From Shewanella sp. KT0246 (GTDB lineage: Bacteria > Pseudomonadota > Gammaproteobacteria > Enterobacterales > Shewanellaceae): DNA of 64,000 bases. The DNA is taken from contig NZ_BPEV01000017.1 in the NCBI RefSeq assembly GCF_019654955.1, positions 46,344 to 110,343 of the forward strand, written 5' to 3'. Numbering within the stretch: the first letter of the stretch is position 1; the number at the start of each line of letters is the position of its first letter. The notes under the pieces were generated by a model. The model was not told the DNA's origin. It saw nothing but the letters and a program-made list of their open reading frames with translations, and did not search any database. Below, in pieces: positions 47,352 to 58,851 of this stretch. The translations under genes and the position numbers were made by a program.

Positions 47352-47813
47352 GTGTCAAACCAATTAAATACAATGGATATTGAAGAAATTCTTCAGTATC
47401 TTCCTCATAGATATCCATTTTTGTTAGTTGACCGTGTATTAGATTATACCGTTGGTGAATCTTTACATGCGATTAAAAACGTGACGTTTAATGAACCATT
47501 TTTCCAAGGTCATTTCCCTGTAAAACCTGTTATGCCTGGTGTATTGATTATCGAAGCCATGGCACAAGCTACAGGTTTATTGGCATTTAAGACCATGAGC
47601 CCTGAGCCTTCACCAGATGTATTATATTTACTTGCTGGTGTTGATAAAGCACGTTTTAAACGTGTCGTTTCTCCAGGTGACCAAGTTCATTTCCATGTCA
47701 AAATGATTAAAGAACGCCGAGGGATTGGTGTATTTGAAGGACAAGCATTCGTCGATGGCGAATTAGCGTGTTCTGCCGAAATTATGTGTGCACGTAGAGA
47801 GATCAACAAGTGA
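47352..47813 (+). CDS. fabZ: FabZ, 3-hydroxyacyl-ACP dehydratase
   Basis: A 153-residue hot-dog dehydratase of fatty-acid elongation. Signatures are [33 protein letters not shown] (catalytic His and Glu) and a C-terminal [11 protein letters not shown]. Its position between lpxD and lpxA reflects balance between fatty-acid and lipid A synthesis from 3-hydroxyacyl-ACP. It overlaps lpxA by GTGA. Confidence 0.98.
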   Translation: MSNQLNTMDIEEILQYLPHRYPFLLVDRVLDYTVGESLHAIKNVTFNEPFFQGHFPVKPVMPGVLIIEAMAQATGLLAFKTMSPEPSPDVLYLLAGVDKARFKRVVSPGDQVHFHVKMIKERRGIGVFEGQAFVDGELACSAEIMCARREINK

Positions 47814-48580
47814 TTGATAAGTTAGCATTCGTACATCCTGACGCAAAAATCGGCAACAATGTCACTATTGGCCCTTGGAGCTATATTGGCGCTGATGTAG
47901 AAATTGGTGACGATACATGGGTCAGTTCTCATGTGGTGATCAAAGGCCCAAGTGTCATTGGTAAAGGTAACCGCTTTTTTCAGTTCTCTTCCATTGGTGA
48001 AGAGTGTCAAGATAAAAAATATGCAGGTGAACCAACCACATTGATCATGGGTGATAATAATATTGTCCGCGAAAATGTGACTATTCACCGTGGCACGATT
48101 CAAGATAATAGTGAAACACGCATTGGTTCAAATAACCTATTGATGGCTTATGTTCACATCGCTCACGATTGTGTTTTAGGCGATAACATTATCATGGCAA
48201 ACAATGCATCTATTGCTGGTCATGTACATGTGGATGACTGGGCTATTTTAGGCGGCATGACTGGGGTTCATCAGTTTGTGCATATTGGTGCTCACGCCTT
48301 TACTGCTGGATCGTCAACTATTTTCCAAGATGTGCCGCCATTTGTTATGGCTGCGGGGAGTCCTGCAATTCCGCGCGGTTTAAATGCTGAAGGCTTAAAA
48401 CGCCGTGGCTTTACCAAAGAGACACAACACGCGATTCGTCGTACTTATAAGTCACTGTACCGTAAAAACTTAACGATTGAGGAAGCATTAGCTGAAATCT
48501 CAGAAGATGCTGAATCCGATGAATACGTTAAAGGTATGGTTGAATTTATCAATAGCTCATCTCGTGGGATCATTCGATAA
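47810..48580 (+). CDS. lpxA: LpxA, UDP-GlcNAc acyltransferase
   Basis: A 256-residue enzyme performing the first lipid A step, acylation of UDP-GlcNAc by 3-hydroxyacyl-ACP. A GTG start overlaps the fabZ stop. Left-handed beta-helix repeats (about 10-185) include [16 protein letters not shown] with the catalytic His region and [19 protein letters not shown]-terminal helical domain follows. Confidence 0.98.
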   Translation: MIDKLAFVHPDAKIGNNVTIGPWSYIGADVEIGDDTWVSSHVVIKGPSVIGKGNRFFQFSSIGEECQDKKYAGEPTTLIMGDNNIVRENVTIHRGTIQDNSETRIGSNNLLMAYVHIAHDCVLGDNIIMANNASIAGHVHVDDWAILGGMTGVHQFVHIGAHAFTAGSSTIFQDVPPFVMAAGSPAIPRGLNAEGLKRRGFTKETQHAIRRTYKSLYRKNLTIEEALAEISEDAESDEYVKGMVEFINSSSRGIIR

Positions 48581-48588
48581 AATAAACA

Positions 48589-49737
48589 ATGACAAATAAT
48601 ACCCCTCGTATATTTGCAATGGTCGCCGGAGAACTCTCCGGCGATATTTTAGGTGCTGGATTAATTAAGTCCTTGCAAAAGCAATATCCTGATGCCCAGT
48701 TTATCGGTATCGGCGGCCCTCAAATGGAAGCGCTTGGCTTTGAAAGTTTCTTTTCATACGAAGAGCTCGCAGTGATGGGGATAGTTGAGGTTTTAGGCCG
48801 ACTACCTAGACTACTCAAAGTTAGAGCTACGCTGATTGAAAAAATTTGTCAGGCTAAACCTGATTGCTTTATCGGCATCGATGCGCCAGATTTTAATATC
48901 GGTCTTGAGTTAAAACTTAAAAACAAAGGTGTTAAAACCGTTCATTATGTCAGCCCATCTGTGTGGGCTTGGCGTCCAAAGCGTATCTTTAAAATAGCAA
49001 AAGCAACCAATATGGTGCTATCGCTACTGCCTTTTGAAAAAGCCTTTTACGATAAATATCAAGTTCCTTGTACCTTTGTTGGTCATACATTGGCTGATGA
49101 TATACCAATGGAAAGTGATAAATTAGCGGCTAGAGAATTACTGGGCTTAGATCCTCATGCTGAGTATTTAGCAGTATTACCGGGTTCTCGCGGAAGTGAG
49201 CTTAAGCAACTTGCTGAACCTTTCATTAAAGCGATTGTGATTGTTAAACAAAAATATCCTGATATTAAGTTTGTCACTCCACTAGTGAACGAAGCACGTA
49301 GACTGCAGTTTGTTGCAGCTCTTAAAGAGTTCGCCCCAGATATAGAAATTGAGCTGATTGAAGGTCAATCTCGCGAAGTGATGGCTGCATCAGATGCCAT
49401 ACTTTTAGCCTCAGGTACCGCTGCTTTAGAAGCAATGTTAGTTAAACGTCCGACAGTCATGTCATATAGAGTGAACGGGCTGACATACAGTATCGCTAAA
49501 AGATTGATGAGCCTTGAACACTATTCGTTACCTAATTTATTAGCTGATCGCGCGTTAATTCCTGAAATTGTGCAAGACGAGTGTAATGAGCACAATATTG
49601 CAGCTGCTGTAATTGAACAATTGAACATTGATTTCGCACCTTTGAAAGCTGAGTTTGAAAAGATGCATCTTACACTTCGTTGTAATGCAAGTGACCGTGC
49701 TGCGGAAGCAGTAATCAAAGTGATCAACGAGCAATAA
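48589..49737 (+). CDS. lpxB: LpxB, lipid A disaccharide synthase
   Basis: A 382-residue GT19 glycosyltransferase joining UDP-2,3-diacylglucosamine and lipid X. Signatures are [14 protein letters not shown] near residue 13, [14 protein letters not shown], and the nucleotide-binding [13 protein letters not shown]. It follows lpxA after 8 bases. Confidence 0.97.
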   Translation: MTNNTPRIFAMVAGELSGDILGAGLIKSLQKQYPDAQFIGIGGPQMEALGFESFFSYEELAVMGIVEVLGRLPRLLKVRATLIEKICQAKPDCFIGIDAPDFNIGLELKLKNKGVKTVHYVSPSVWAWRPKRIFKIAKATNMVLSLLPFEKAFYDKYQVPCTFVGHTLADDIPMESDKLAARELLGLDPHAEYLAVLPGSRGSELKQLAEPFIKAIVIVKQKYPDIKFVTPLVNEARRLQFVAALKEFAPDIEIELIEGQSREVMAASDAILLASGTAALEAMLVKRPTVMSYRVNGLTYSIAKRLMSLEHYSLPNLLADRALIPEIVQDECNEHNIAAAVIEQLNIDFAPLKAEFEKMHLTLRCNASDRAAEAVIKVINEQ

Positions 49738-49782
49738 CGAAGCAGTATCCTAAATAAACCACCCATCACAAGAGAATGTGTA

Positions 49783-50412
49783 ATGAGCCGAATTCCTGCG
49801 GTAATTAAAGGTATCACGCCTGAACAAGTAGAATACATTAGCCGTGGTGTTGTTGCAGGTGTCGATGAAGTTGGTCGTGGCCCATTAGTGGGTGATGTTG
49901 TGACGGCAGCTGTCATATTAGATCCTAACAATCCTATTACTGGTTTAAACGATTCTAAAAAGCTTACAGAGAAACGTCGTGAAGCTTTGTATATTGAAAT
50001 TATCGATAAAGCATTAGCTATCAGTGTTGGCCGAGCGTCTCCCATCGAAATTGATAAAATTAATATCCTTCACGCGACAATGCTTGCGATGCAAAGAGCT
50101 GTTAGTGGTTTATCTATTCAGCCTGAGCGAGTATTAGTTGATGGGAACCGTTCACCTGATTTTGGAATTCAAAGTCATGCCATTATCAAAGGCGATGGCT
50201 TAGTTGCTGCAATCAGTGCCGCATCAATCATCGCTAAAGTGACTCGTGACAGAGAAATGGCAGAACTTGATGCTCGATACCCGCAATATGGCTTTGCTAA
50301 TCACAAAGGTTACCCAACAAAAGCACACTTTGAGGCTCTTGAGACTCATGGGGTGTTAGATGAACATCGCAAAAGTTTTAAGCCGGTTATGGCGCTTTTA
50401 GATAGAAGTTAA
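49783..50412 (+). CDS. rnhB: RnhB, ribonuclease HII
   Basis: A 209-residue enzyme that removes ribonucleotides from DNA. The motif [20 protein letters not shown] carries the first catalytic Asp and Glu; further acidic residues lie in LVDGNRSPD and [14 protein letters not shown]. It sits between lpxB and dnaE as in E. coli. A 229-base gap with only a weak CGTTACC/GGTAACG dyad separates it from dnaE. Confidence 0.97.
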   Translation: MSRIPAVIKGITPEQVEYISRGVVAGVDEVGRGPLVGDVVTAAVILDPNNPITGLNDSKKLTEKRREALYIEIIDKALAISVGRASPIEIDKINILHATMLAMQRAVSGLSIQPERVLVDGNRSPDFGIQSHAIIKGDGLVAAISAASIIAKVTRDREMAELDARYPQYGFANHKGYPTKAHFEALETHGVLDEHRKSFKPVMALLDRS

Positions 50413-50641
50413 TTCTTACTATAGAGCTTGAATCGGTTACGGCACCAAAGAGATGTCAGTAACAGCGTTACCTTCGATATTACAGAAAAATAAGGTAACG
50501 TTTCCCTAAGCCTGTGTGCATATTTTAAAATCATTAATGACATCGTAATATTGATTATTCACTATTATAAATTAGGTTAGTTTGCTAATCTGGTCAGCGG
50601 TTTTTTCCTTTTAATCAAGCATTCCAAAGATATCATAATCT

Positions 50642-53600
50642 ATGTCCGATCCTCGTTTCGTCCACCTTCGTGTTCACAGTGATTTTTCCATGTCAGATGG
50701 CGTGGCAAAAGTAAAACCTATCTTAGCCAAAGCTTCAGAGCTTGGGATGGGAGCATTAGCCATAACCGACCAAAATAACTTTTGCGGTTTAGTTAAATAC
50801 TACGGTGGTGCTCATGGGGCTGGGATTAAGCCGATTGTCGGCGCTGATTTTTGGATGAAAGTACCAGGTTTTGCTGACGACTTTTGCGCGGTCACTATCA
50901 TTGCGTTAAATAATGATGGTTACCAAAGTTTGACCCAGTTAATCAGTGAAGCGTATTTACGTGGACAAATTAACGGCAGAGTTGTTATCGACCAAGAATG
51001 GTTAGTTAAATTCAATAACGGTATTTTATTGATCTCGGGAGCAAAAGAGGGCGATGTTGGTAAGGCCTTATTAAAAGATAATCAGACTCAAGTTGATGAA
51101 CTGGTTGAGTTCTATAAAACTCATTTTGAAGACCGATACTTTCTTGAGTTAATACGAACTGGCCGCCCTGACGAAGAACGTTATTTGCATATGGCGGTTC
51201 AGCTTGCTTCAGAAAAAGACTTGCCTGTGGTTGCGACTAACCAAGTGGTATTTTTAAAAGCAGATGATTTTGAGTCTCATGAAATTCGGGTGGCGATCCA
51301 TGATGGATTTACCTTGGCAGATCCTCGCCGTCCCAAGAAATACAGCAACCAACAATATCTACGTACTGAAGAAGAAATGTGTGAATTGTTTGCAGATATT
51401 CCCTCTGCACTTTCTAACTCAGTTGAAATAGCCAAGCGCTGTAATGTCACCATTCGCTTAAATGAATATTTTTTGCCTAACTTCCCTACAGGTGATTTAT
51501 CCATTGAAGACTTCCTTGTTGATATATCTGAGAAAGGTTTAGAGGAAAGGCTTGAGTTTTTATTTCCAGATGAAAAAGAACGCTTAGAAAAGCGCCCCGA
51601 GTATGATGAACGACTTGATGTCGAGCTTAAAGTTATCAACCAAATGGGATTCCCTGGTTACTTCTTGATCGTAATGGAGTTCATCCAATGGGGTAAAGAT
51701 AACGATATCCCAGTCGGACCAGGCCGTGGTTCTGGTGCGGGCTCTCTTGTGGCTTATGCACTAAAAATTACCGACTTAGACCCGTTGGAGTATGATTTAT
51801 TATTTGAACGTTTCTTGAACCCTGAACGTGTATCGATGCCCGATTTCGATGTCGATTTTTGTATGGATCGCCGTGATGAAGTGATTGATCACGTTGCTGA
51901 GTTATATGGACGAGATGCGGTTTCGCAAATTATTACTTTCGGTACCATGGCTGCAAAAGCTGTTGTGCGCGACGTTGGGCGTGCTTTAGGCCATCCTTAT
52001 GGTTTTGTTGAGCGTCTGACTAAAATGATCCCAGCTGAACCTGGAATGACGCTGACGAAAGCGTTTGAAGTGGAACCTTCATTACCTGAAGCTTATAGTG
52101 CTGATGAAGACGTACGCGAATTGATTGATATGTGTCGACGCCTTGAGGGTGTGACACGTAACGCAGGTAAACATGCTGGTGGAGTGGTTATCTCACCAAC
52201 CGTTATCACCGATTTCTCACCACTTTATTGTGATGCTGAAGGCTTAAACCCTGTCACCCAGTTTGATAAGAATGATGTTGAAACCGCTGGTTTAGTTAAA
52301 TTTGATTTCTTGGGGTTAAGAACCCTGACCATTATCGATTGGGCACTGCAAATGATTAACCCTCGCTTAGCAAAAGCAGGGGAAGAGCCGGTTAGGATTG
52401 AATCAATTAGTTTAACCGATCCTAAATCATTCAGGTTATTACAACGCTACGAGACTACAGCTGTATTCCAATTAGAATCCCGTGGTATGAAAGATTTGAT
52501 TAAACGTCTTCAGCCCGATTGTTTTGAAGATATGATTGCACTAGTGGCACTTTTCCGTCCAGGCCCACTGCAATCAGGCATGGTAGATAACTTCATTGAA
52601 CGTAAGCATGGCCGTGAAGAAGTTTCATATCCAGATGCTGAATATCAACATGAGTCATTAAAAGAACTGCTAGAGCCTACTTACGGCATTATTTTATATC
52701 AAGAACAAGTCATGCAAATTGCGCAGGTACTTGCTGGATACACCTTGGGTGGCGCGGATATGCTGCGTCGTGCAATGGGTAAGAAAAAGCCAGAAGAAAT
52801 GGCTAAGCAGCGCGGTACTTTCGAAGAAGGTGCAATAAAGAATGGCGTTGATGGCCCCTTATCGATGAAGATTTTCGATTTGGTGGAAAAATTCGCAGGT
52901 TATGGTTTTAACAAATCTCACTCAGCGGCTTATGCTTTAGTTTCTTATCAAACCTTGTGGCTTAAAACCCACTACCCAGCTGAGTTTATGGCTGCAGTAA
53001 TGTCTGCGGATATGGATAACACTGATAAAATTGTTATTTTGGTGGATGAATGTGAGCGTATGGGCTTGCCGATTATCCCGCCAGATGTGAATAAGGGCTT
53101 GTTCAAGTTCACTGTCGATGATGACTTAAATATCGTATACGGAATTGGTGCGATTAAAGGGGTTGGTGATGGCCCAGTAGAATCGATTCTAAATGCGCGT
53201 AAAGATGGGCCTTTTACCGATTTATTCGATTTTTGTGCTCGAATCGATCTGAAAAAACTCAATAAGCGTGTAATTGAAAAGCTCATTTGTGCAGGTGCAT
53301 TGGATAATTTAGGACCGCACCGAGCAGCCATGATAGCGACTTTACCTGAGGCTATTTTAGCCGCAGCGCAGCATGCAAAAGCTGAGGCTACTGGTCAAAA
53401 TGACATGTTTGGCTTGCTTAATTCAGAGCCTGAAGACAACAAACAAAGCTTTGTTGAGTGTGCCACTTGGCCAGATAAAGTATGGCTTGAAGGTGAGCGT
53501 GATACTCTAGGGTTATACCTGACGGGTCATCCAATCAATCAGTACCTAAAAGAGTTAAAGCAATATACTTCAGGTCGTCTTAAAGATGTGCATCCAACAG

Positions 53601-54115
53601 ATCGCGGTAAAACCATGAAAGCGGCAGGTTTAGTGATTGCGACTCGCGTGATGATAACTAAGCGTGGATCTAAAATGGGTCTAGTGACTTTAGATGATAA
53701 AAGCGCCCGCCTAGAAGTGATGTTATTTACTGAAGCGTTTGAGAAGTTTAATCATTTACTAGAGAAAGACCGTATTTTGATTTGTGAAGGTGAAGTCAGT
53801 TTTGATGACTTTGCTGGCGGCAATCGCATGACGGCACGCAATATTATCGAGATTGGTGAAGCGCGCAGCCACTTTGCTAATGCGGTAGAAATTAACGTGA
53901 CTGCAGATGATATTAATCAAGCTTGGCTTGAACAGTTTGAAGCCGCATTAACACCATGGAAAAATGGCAGTGTGCCTGTGGTGATTAATTACCAGCAACA
54001 AGAAGCAGCAGGGCAGTTAAACTTGGGCGATGAATGGCGCGTTAACCCGACAGATGAGTTGATGCTGGCGATTGAAAGCTTAGTTGGCTCTAAAAACGTT
54101 AAGATTGTTTTTTAG
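50642..54115 (+). CDS. dnaE: DnaE, DNA polymerase III alpha subunit
   Basis: The replicative polymerase catalytic subunit, 1157 residues (E. coli 1160). The N-terminal PHP domain begins [14 protein letters not shown]. The palm motif [16 protein letters not shown] (about residues 400-415) carries catalytic Asp residues. The thumb, fingers, helix-hairpin-helix region and OB fold (about 985-1070) follow. It is directly followed by tilS; the accA gene often found after dnaE is absent. Confidence 0.98.
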   Translation: MSDPRFVHLRVHSDFSMSDGVAKVKPILAKASELGMGALAITDQNNFCGLVKYYGGAHGAGIKPIVGADFWMKVPGFADDFCAVTIIALNNDGYQSLTQLISEAYLRGQINGRVVIDQEWLVKFNNGILLISGAKEGDVGKALLKDNQTQVDELVEFYKTHFEDRYFLELIRTGRPDEERYLHMAVQLASEKDLPVVATNQVVFLKADDFESHEIRVAIHDGFTLADPRRPKKYSNQQYLRTEEEMCELFADIPSALSNSVEIAKRCNVTIRLNEYFLPNFPTGDLSIEDFLVDISEKGLEERLEFLFPDEKERLEKRPEYDERLDVELKVINQMGFPGYFLIVMEFIQWGKDNDIPVGPGRGSGAGSLVAYALKITDLDPLEYDLLFERFLNPERVSMPDFDVDFCMDRRDEVIDHVAELYGRDAVSQIITFGTMAAKAVVRDVGRALGHPYGFVERLTKMIPAEPGMTLTKAFEVEPSLPEAYSADEDVRELIDMCRRLEGVTRNAGKHAGGVVISPTVITDFSPLYCDAEGLNPVTQFDKNDVETAGLVKFDFLGLRTLTIIDWALQMINPRLAKAGEEPVRIESISLTDPKSFRLLQRYETTAVFQLESRGMKDLIKRLQPDCFEDMIALVALFRPGPLQSGMVDNFIERKHGREEVSYPDAEYQHESLKELLEPTYGIILYQEQVMQIAQVLAGYTLGGADMLRRAMGKKKPEEMAKQRGTFEEGAIKNGVDGPLSMKIFDLVEKFAGYGFNKSHSAAYALVSYQTLWLKTHYPAEFMAAVMSADMDNTDKIVILVDECERMGLPIIPPDVNKGLFKFTVDDDLNIVYGIGAIKGVGDGPVESILNARKDGPFTDLFDFCARIDLKKLNKRVIEKLICAGALDNLGPHRAAMIATLPEAILAAAQHAKAEATGQNDMFGLLNSEPEDNKQSFVECATWPDKVWLEGERDTLGLYLTGHPINQYLKELKQYTSGRLKDVHPTDRGKTMKAAGLVIATRVMITKRGSKMGLVTLDDKSARLEVMLFTEAFEKFNHLLEKDRILICEGEVSFDDFAGGNRMTARNIIEIGEARSHFANAVEINVTADDINQAWLEQFEAALTPWKNGSVPVVINYQQQEAAGQLNLGDEWRVNPTDELMLAIESLVGSKNVKIVF

Positions 54116-54224
54116 TTATAAGTTACTAAGTTGATTTTAATACAAGCACTATCAGCACTCATTGGCTTTGATTCTATTAACTCAACTAGTTCAATCAGTT
54201 TCATTAATCCAAGTAGGGATGCAA

Positions 54225-55625
54225 ATGATGACAGTCAGTGAAATAAGCCAAGCTATCGAGCGCTATACTTTAGCACTGCTTTCATCTAATTCACCTGTTT
54301 TATCAGGCAATCAGCAACCTAAGTTAGTATTAGCTTACAGTGGCGGGGTTGATTCAGAGTGTCTTGCTTATGGCCTAAGTCTATTTGCTCAGCAGCACCC
54401 GGATGTTCCATGTCTGTTAGTCCATGTTCATCATGGCTTGAGCGATAACGCTGAAACTTGGGTTGAGCATTGTTTAACTCAAGCAAAAAAATACCAGCTT
54501 CCGATTCAAATCGAGCGAGTTAACCTCACTAAAGCGCCGCGCAAAAGCTTAGAAGCGATAGCGCGTGATGCCCGTTATAACGTATTCAAAAAATACCTTA
54601 ATCAAGGTGACATTTTATTAACTGCTCACCATCAAGATGATCAACTTGAAACGGTATTGTTAGCGTTAAAGCGTGGACAAGGTCCTAAAGGCTTGGCTGC
54701 TATGGGGGCTATGCAACTCTTTAATCAGCACAGCTGGATTGTTAGACCTCTGCTTGATGTGTCTAGAAGCCAAATCGAATCTTTTGCCGCATCAGTTGAG
54801 CTAAAGCATATTGAAGATGAGAGTAATCAAGATGAGCAATTTGATCGTAATTTTTTACGCCAAGATATTATCCCTCGATTAAAACAGCGCTGGCCGAGTA
54901 TTGCTGTCACGGCTTCAAGAAGTGCCAATTTATGTGCTCAACAGCAACAAGTAATTGAACAAGAAGTGAATAATCGCTTACCTGACTTCATTGACTCTTC
55001 GGTAAAGGCGCAATTCCCAGCATTTAAATTGCTAAATTTAAGAGAGCAATCTTATCAGTGGCAGGGATTACTGCTAAGGGGCTTTATCCAAAGCCAAGGC
55101 TTTAATTTACCTTCTCAATCTCAGCTTGAGCAAATTATTGAACAAACACTCAACGCCGCAGATGATGCCAAAGTGAATGTCCACTGTGGTGACTATTCAA
55201 TTAAACGTTTTGCTGGCAATGCTTACATTGTCCCTGTGATTGATGAGGTGAGTTTGAAGGTTGATCAAGCTGACGTCATCAACACACTATCTGGTTTTAT
55301 CTCAGAAGAACCGCCACAGGCAGCAAATAGCTTAACGATTAACGAATATCAGATTTTTATGGTCGATCAAGGTATACGCTTAAGAATGCCAAGAAATGAA
55401 AGTGTCACGATTGTTTATGGGGCAAAAGGAAGTACTCGTTGTCAGCCTCATTTTAGAGACAAGGGACGTGAGCTTAAAAAGATATGGCAAGAACTTGCCG
55501 TGCCTCCATGGCAGAGAAATCAGATCCCGCTGGTCTTTTATAATGACTACCTTGTGGCTGCAATTGGGCTATGGGTCGACAAACGATTTTTAGCTCAGCA
55601 ACAAGAGCTCGGTTTTAAATTATAA
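54225..55625 (+). CDS. tilS: TilS, tRNA(Ile)-lysidine synthase
   Basis: This enzyme changes C34 of the CAU-anticodon tRNA-Ile to lysidine, essential for reading AUA. The PP-loop motif AYSGGVDSE lies near residue 36, with LVHVHHGLS and LLTAHHQDDQLETVLL following and the C-terminal TilS domain ending KKIWQELAVPPWQRNQIPL. I choose the ATG at 54225 (MMTVSEIS) because GTAGGG precedes it; an upstream frame to 54162 is hydrophobic and unlike TilS. The protein has about 466 residues, slightly longer than in E. coli. Confidence 0.94.
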   Translation: MMTVSEISQAIERYTLALLSSNSPVLSGNQQPKLVLAYSGGVDSECLAYGLSLFAQQHPDVPCLLVHVHHGLSDNAETWVEHCLTQAKKYQLPIQIERVNLTKAPRKSLEAIARDARYNVFKKYLNQGDILLTAHHQDDQLETVLLALKRGQGPKGLAAMGAMQLFNQHSWIVRPLLDVSRSQIESFAASVELKHIEDESNQDEQFDRNFLRQDIIPRLKQRWPSIAVTASRSANLCAQQQQVIEQEVNNRLPDFIDSSVKAQFPAFKLLNLREQSYQWQGLLLRGFIQSQGFNLPSQSQLEQIIEQTLNAADDAKVNVHCGDYSIKRFAGNAYIVPVIDEVSLKVDQADVINTLSGFISEEPPQAANSLTINEYQIFMVDQGIRLRMPRNESVTIVYGAKGSTRCQPHFRDKGRELKKIWQELAVPPWQRNQIPLVFYNDYLVAAIGLWVDKRFLAQQQELGFKL

Positions 55626-55685
55626 CAAGCTGTTTTTCTGCTTTTAATAATACCTAGTTGCTCTATTTGTTGCTCCGCTTGTTAC

Positions 55686-56579
55686 TTAGTTTGCTTCGGT
55701 GCTGAATTTAAAGCAGTTTCGACCAGATGCCTTTGCTGCATATAATGCCGCATCTGCACGCTCGTACAACTTGTCTTGTGCTTGTGTCTCTTTAGAGTCA
55801 GCAACACCGAGGCTACATTGCACGTTAAAAGCACTCATTAATGGGTGCTCTACCATTGCCGCAATAATACGCTGACACAGAGGTGTCATTTCGAGTTCAT
55901 TTCCTTGGGCTATAATAATAAATTCATCACCACCAATACGAAATGCTTGGTCGGTATTACGAATAGCTTCATTTACCAATTCAGCAAACTCAGACAAAAT
56001 AGTGTCGCCTAACTTATGACCATGTTTGTCATTTAAACTTTTGAAGTTATCTAAATCCAACACTAACAACGAGATATCGCCTTGCTTTCGATTCGCCCTT
56101 GCTAATGCACTTTTGATACTTTGACGATAATAGTAGCGGTTTCCTAAACCTGTTAAGGCGTCAAACATAGCTTGATTAGACATTTTTTCAAACTTGATGG
56201 CGTTAGCAAATGGCTGAGAAAACAGGGTTTCTAGCTCATTTAATTGTAATAACTGGTTTGGGGTAAGCGGTGCTTTGAGATAATACTTAATACTATAGGG
56301 TTCGCCAAAACCACTAATGACCCGTTGTTGGTTTAAGCCATGGCAGCGACCCCAATTGAGTTTTAGTTGATGATTAAGCTGTAACCCTTGTATCGGCAAT
56401 AGTTGGCCAAGCGTATTGCCGTAACTGGCAAATACAGTTCTTGGATCTAAACTTGAATGCATTTGTTGGAGAATTTTCATCAAATTATTTTCTGAGTCAG
56501 CACTTTTAATACTTTTGTAAGGTGCTGATTTATCCCAGTTTTGTTCTGGATATGGCTGTGAAGCTATTGCGTAATCCAT
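55686..56579 (-). CDS. Diguanylate cyclase, GGDEF domain
   Basis: A protein of about 297 residues starting at MDYAIASQPYPEQN, where GAGGT precedes the ATG; an upstream start would add 13 residues. The N-terminal part (about 25-125) is a GAF-like sensor region without membrane segments. The C-terminal GGDEF domain has DLDNFKSLNDKHGHKLGD and the intact active site RIGGDEF. An RxxD inhibitory site (RNTD) sits five residues before GGDEF, so product feedback is likely. The signal is unknown. It should raise cyclic di-GMP in the cytoplasm. Confidence 0.9.
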   Translation of the reverse strand: MDYAIASQPYPEQNWDKSAPYKSIKSADSENNLMKILQQMHSSLDPRTVFASYGNTLGQLLPIQGLQLNHQLKLNWGRCHGLNQQRVISGFGEPYSIKYYLKAPLTPNQLLQLNELETLFSQPFANAIKFEKMSNQAMFDALTGLGNRYYYRQSIKSALARANRKQGDISLLVLDLDNFKSLNDKHGHKLGDTILSEFAELVNEAIRNTDQAFRIGGDEFIIIAQGNELEMTPLCQRIIAAMVEHPLMSAFNVQCSLGVADSKETQAQDKLYERADAALYAAKASGRNCFKFSTEAN

Positions 56580-56779
56580 TATTTTTACCTCATTTGATGA
56601 TGCTAACTTTACTCGCAAGTGTCATTACTGCTTATTCTTGCTATCTGTATCAATTTGTAAGCAATAATTGTGCCTAATATTTTTTATTGCTTATTTTCAT
56701 ATGGTTATTGTTAATGAATTGCTTTGTTAATAAACTGTTTCTTTCATCGCTAGTTTTTTGACTCGGAGAACACGTATTT

Positions 56780-58732
56780 ATGGAGCACAGCATTTTCATC
56801 CATATTCTCTCAATGTTGGTGATTGCAATTGTGGCAATCTCTCTATTACGTCGATTTGGCTTACCGCCAATTCTGGCATATTTACTCACAGGTGTTGTCA
56901 GCGGGCCTAGCGGTTTTCATTGGTTTACTCAGCAGCAAATGCACTCAGTAGCCGAACTCGGCGTGGTGTTACTCATGTTTAGCTTAGGACTTGAGTTTTC
57001 CGTTCCTAAGCTTTGGTCTATGCGCCGTACGGTTTTTGGCTTAGGTAGTGCACAAGTGACTTTGACGGCATTAATTGCAGGCCTTGTTGCCTTGTTATTT
57101 GGCCAAAATATGATTGCTGCTGTGGTGATCGGTTCGGCTGTCGCATTATCATCTACAGCAATTGTGCTCAAGTTAGTAAACGAGCAAGGTTGGATGCGAA
57201 GAAGGCACGGTGAGTTATCCGTCAGTGTGCTGTTATTTCAAGATATTGCCGTTGTTCCTTTATTAATCGTTCTGCCACTACTATCCACTAACGGCGACCC
57301 AATTGGCTTTCTCGATTTAGCTTGGGGTTTGTTAACAGGGATCCTCGCTTTTATTGGTTTAATGTCTTTTGGTAAATGGATATTGCCGCGCATATTTGAT
57401 GAAGTTGCCCGCTCTCGTTCCAATGAGTTGTTTGTTCTTTCTACATTAGTCGTGGTGTTAGTTACTGGTGCATTCACCCAGTGGTTAGGTTTATCAATGG
57501 CATTGGGAGCATTTATTGCCGGTATGTTATTAGGTGAAAGCCAGTACCGCCGTCAGCTTGAAGCCGATATTAGGCCGTTTCGTGACTTATTAATGGGGCT
57601 ATTTTTTATTTCTATTGGAATGTTGCTTGATTTCACCATTGTGGCTGAGTTTTGGTGGCAAATTTTATTGATACTCTTTGCTGTACTGCTGACGAAAACC
57701 ATTGTGGTATTTGGCATCTTAAAACTAGGCGGTGAGCAGTTCAAAGTGGCGTTAAGTACCGCGATTAGCCTAGCACAGGTGGGTGAATTCAGTTTTGTTG
57801 TCCTTGCTTTAGCTGTGAACTATGAATTACTCGAAACTCAAATGAGCACCATATTCGTGATGGTGGCTGTGCTTTCAATGTCAATTGCGCCTTGGCTTGT
57901 GAGAAACAGTGTCGAAATCGCGCAAAAAATTGAAGGTAAAACGTCTAAAAAGAACCAGTTGGAAGATGAGTTTATATTACCGCCACCTGAAGACGGAGAC
58001 TTAGTCTTAATATTGGGGTATGGCCGAGTAGGACAAACAATCGCACGCTTTTTAAAAACAGAGGCTGTGCCTTTTGTGGTATTAGATTTAGATCCTAAAC
58101 GAGTGTCAGAGGCAAAAATTGCAGGCGAGCCTGTGTTCTTTGGTGACGCTTGTAAAATGGGGTTGCTGAAACAAATAGGCATACGCCGTGCAAGTATGGT
58201 GGTGATTACTTTTGGTGAATCAAGGCAGGTGGAAGAATGTTTGGCTTTGTCTCGTAAACTGGCTCCAGAAACCAAAATATTAGTGCGCACCACAGATGAT
58301 GCTGAACTTGATAGCTTAAAAGAAATGGGGGCGACTCAGGTTATCCCTGAAAAACTAGAAGGGAGTTTGATGTTGGTGTCACAGGTGCTATATAAGTGTG
58401 GCGTGCCATTGCCGCGAATTATTAAGCGGCTAGAGTCAGAAAGGCGTAATCATTATCAATATTTACATGGATTTTTTACCGGTGCTGAAACGGACTTTAC
58501 CCTTGAATTACTGCACGCAGTGTCATTGGATACAGGTTCAAATGCGGTAGGTAAGAAGTTAACGGCGATTCCGTGGTCTCAATTAGGTGTTGAAATACGT
58601 GCTGTGAGGCGTAAAGGCGAGGAACTGAGCCCGCCACCAGAAGAGTGGGTCTTCGAGCGCAAAGACATCATTATGCTCGTCGGAAAACCTCGCGAGATAG
58701 AAGCTGCCGAAGAGTATTTACTACAAGGGTGA
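56780..58732 (+). CDS. Kef-type monovalent cation/proton antiporter with RCK domain
   Basis: A 650-residue CPA2-family protein: about twelve membrane segments (residues 5-385), then a TrkA-N/RCK nucleotide-binding domain (LILGYGRVGQTIARFLK near 413-429) and a TrkA-C domain at the end (about 560-645). It resembles KefB/KefC/YbaL potassium efflux systems. There is no nearby KefF/KefG-type ancillary gene, so glutathione gating cannot be assumed. A 9-base dyad (58743-58751 / 58770-58778) follows the gene without a useful T-run. Confidence 0.9.
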   Translation: MEHSIFIHILSMLVIAIVAISLLRRFGLPPILAYLLTGVVSGPSGFHWFTQQQMHSVAELGVVLLMFSLGLEFSVPKLWSMRRTVFGLGSAQVTLTALIAGLVALLFGQNMIAAVVIGSAVALSSTAIVLKLVNEQGWMRRRHGELSVSVLLFQDIAVVPLLIVLPLLSTNGDPIGFLDLAWGLLTGILAFIGLMSFGKWILPRIFDEVARSRSNELFVLSTLVVVLVTGAFTQWLGLSMALGAFIAGMLLGESQYRRQLEADIRPFRDLLMGLFFISIGMLLDFTIVAEFWWQILLILFAVLLTKTIVVFGILKLGGEQFKVALSTAISLAQVGEFSFVVLALAVNYELLETQMSTIFVMVAVLSMSIAPWLVRNSVEIAQKIEGKTSKKNQLEDEFILPPPEDGDLVLILGYGRVGQTIARFLKTEAVPFVVLDLDPKRVSEAKIAGEPVFFGDACKMGLLKQIGIRRASMVVITFGESRQVEECLALSRKLAPETKILVRTTDDAELDSLKEMGATQVIPEKLEGSLMLVSQVLYKCGVPLPRIIKRLESERRNHYQYLHGFFTGAETDFTLELLHAVSLDTGSNAVGKKLTAIPWSQLGVEIRAVRRKGEELSPPPEEWVFERKDIIMLVGKPREIEAAEEYLLQG

Positions 58733-58851
58733 TGTTTTTTTTGAAGATGGCCAAATACAGTAGAATTTTGCCATCTTCTTCCATACAATGGATGGTTACG
58801 TTCGTTGTTGTGTAGCCAATTTTTCTTGCTACAGCTTGTATGGAATAGTGC

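Noticed and set aside
49521..50045. A 174-codon frame antisense to lpxB and rnhB
   Set aside because: Both sense genes are complete and conserved; the antisense product has no recognisable domain.
54162..54224. Upstream extension of tilS
   Set aside because: The extra residues are hydrophobic, are absent from TilS proteins, and the ATG pair after GTAGGG is a better start.
58743..58778. GAAGATGGC/GCCATCTTC dyad after the Kef-type gene as a terminator
   Set aside because: The T-run lies before the hairpin on the plus strand and there is no T-run after it on either strand, so it does not fit a rho-independent terminator.
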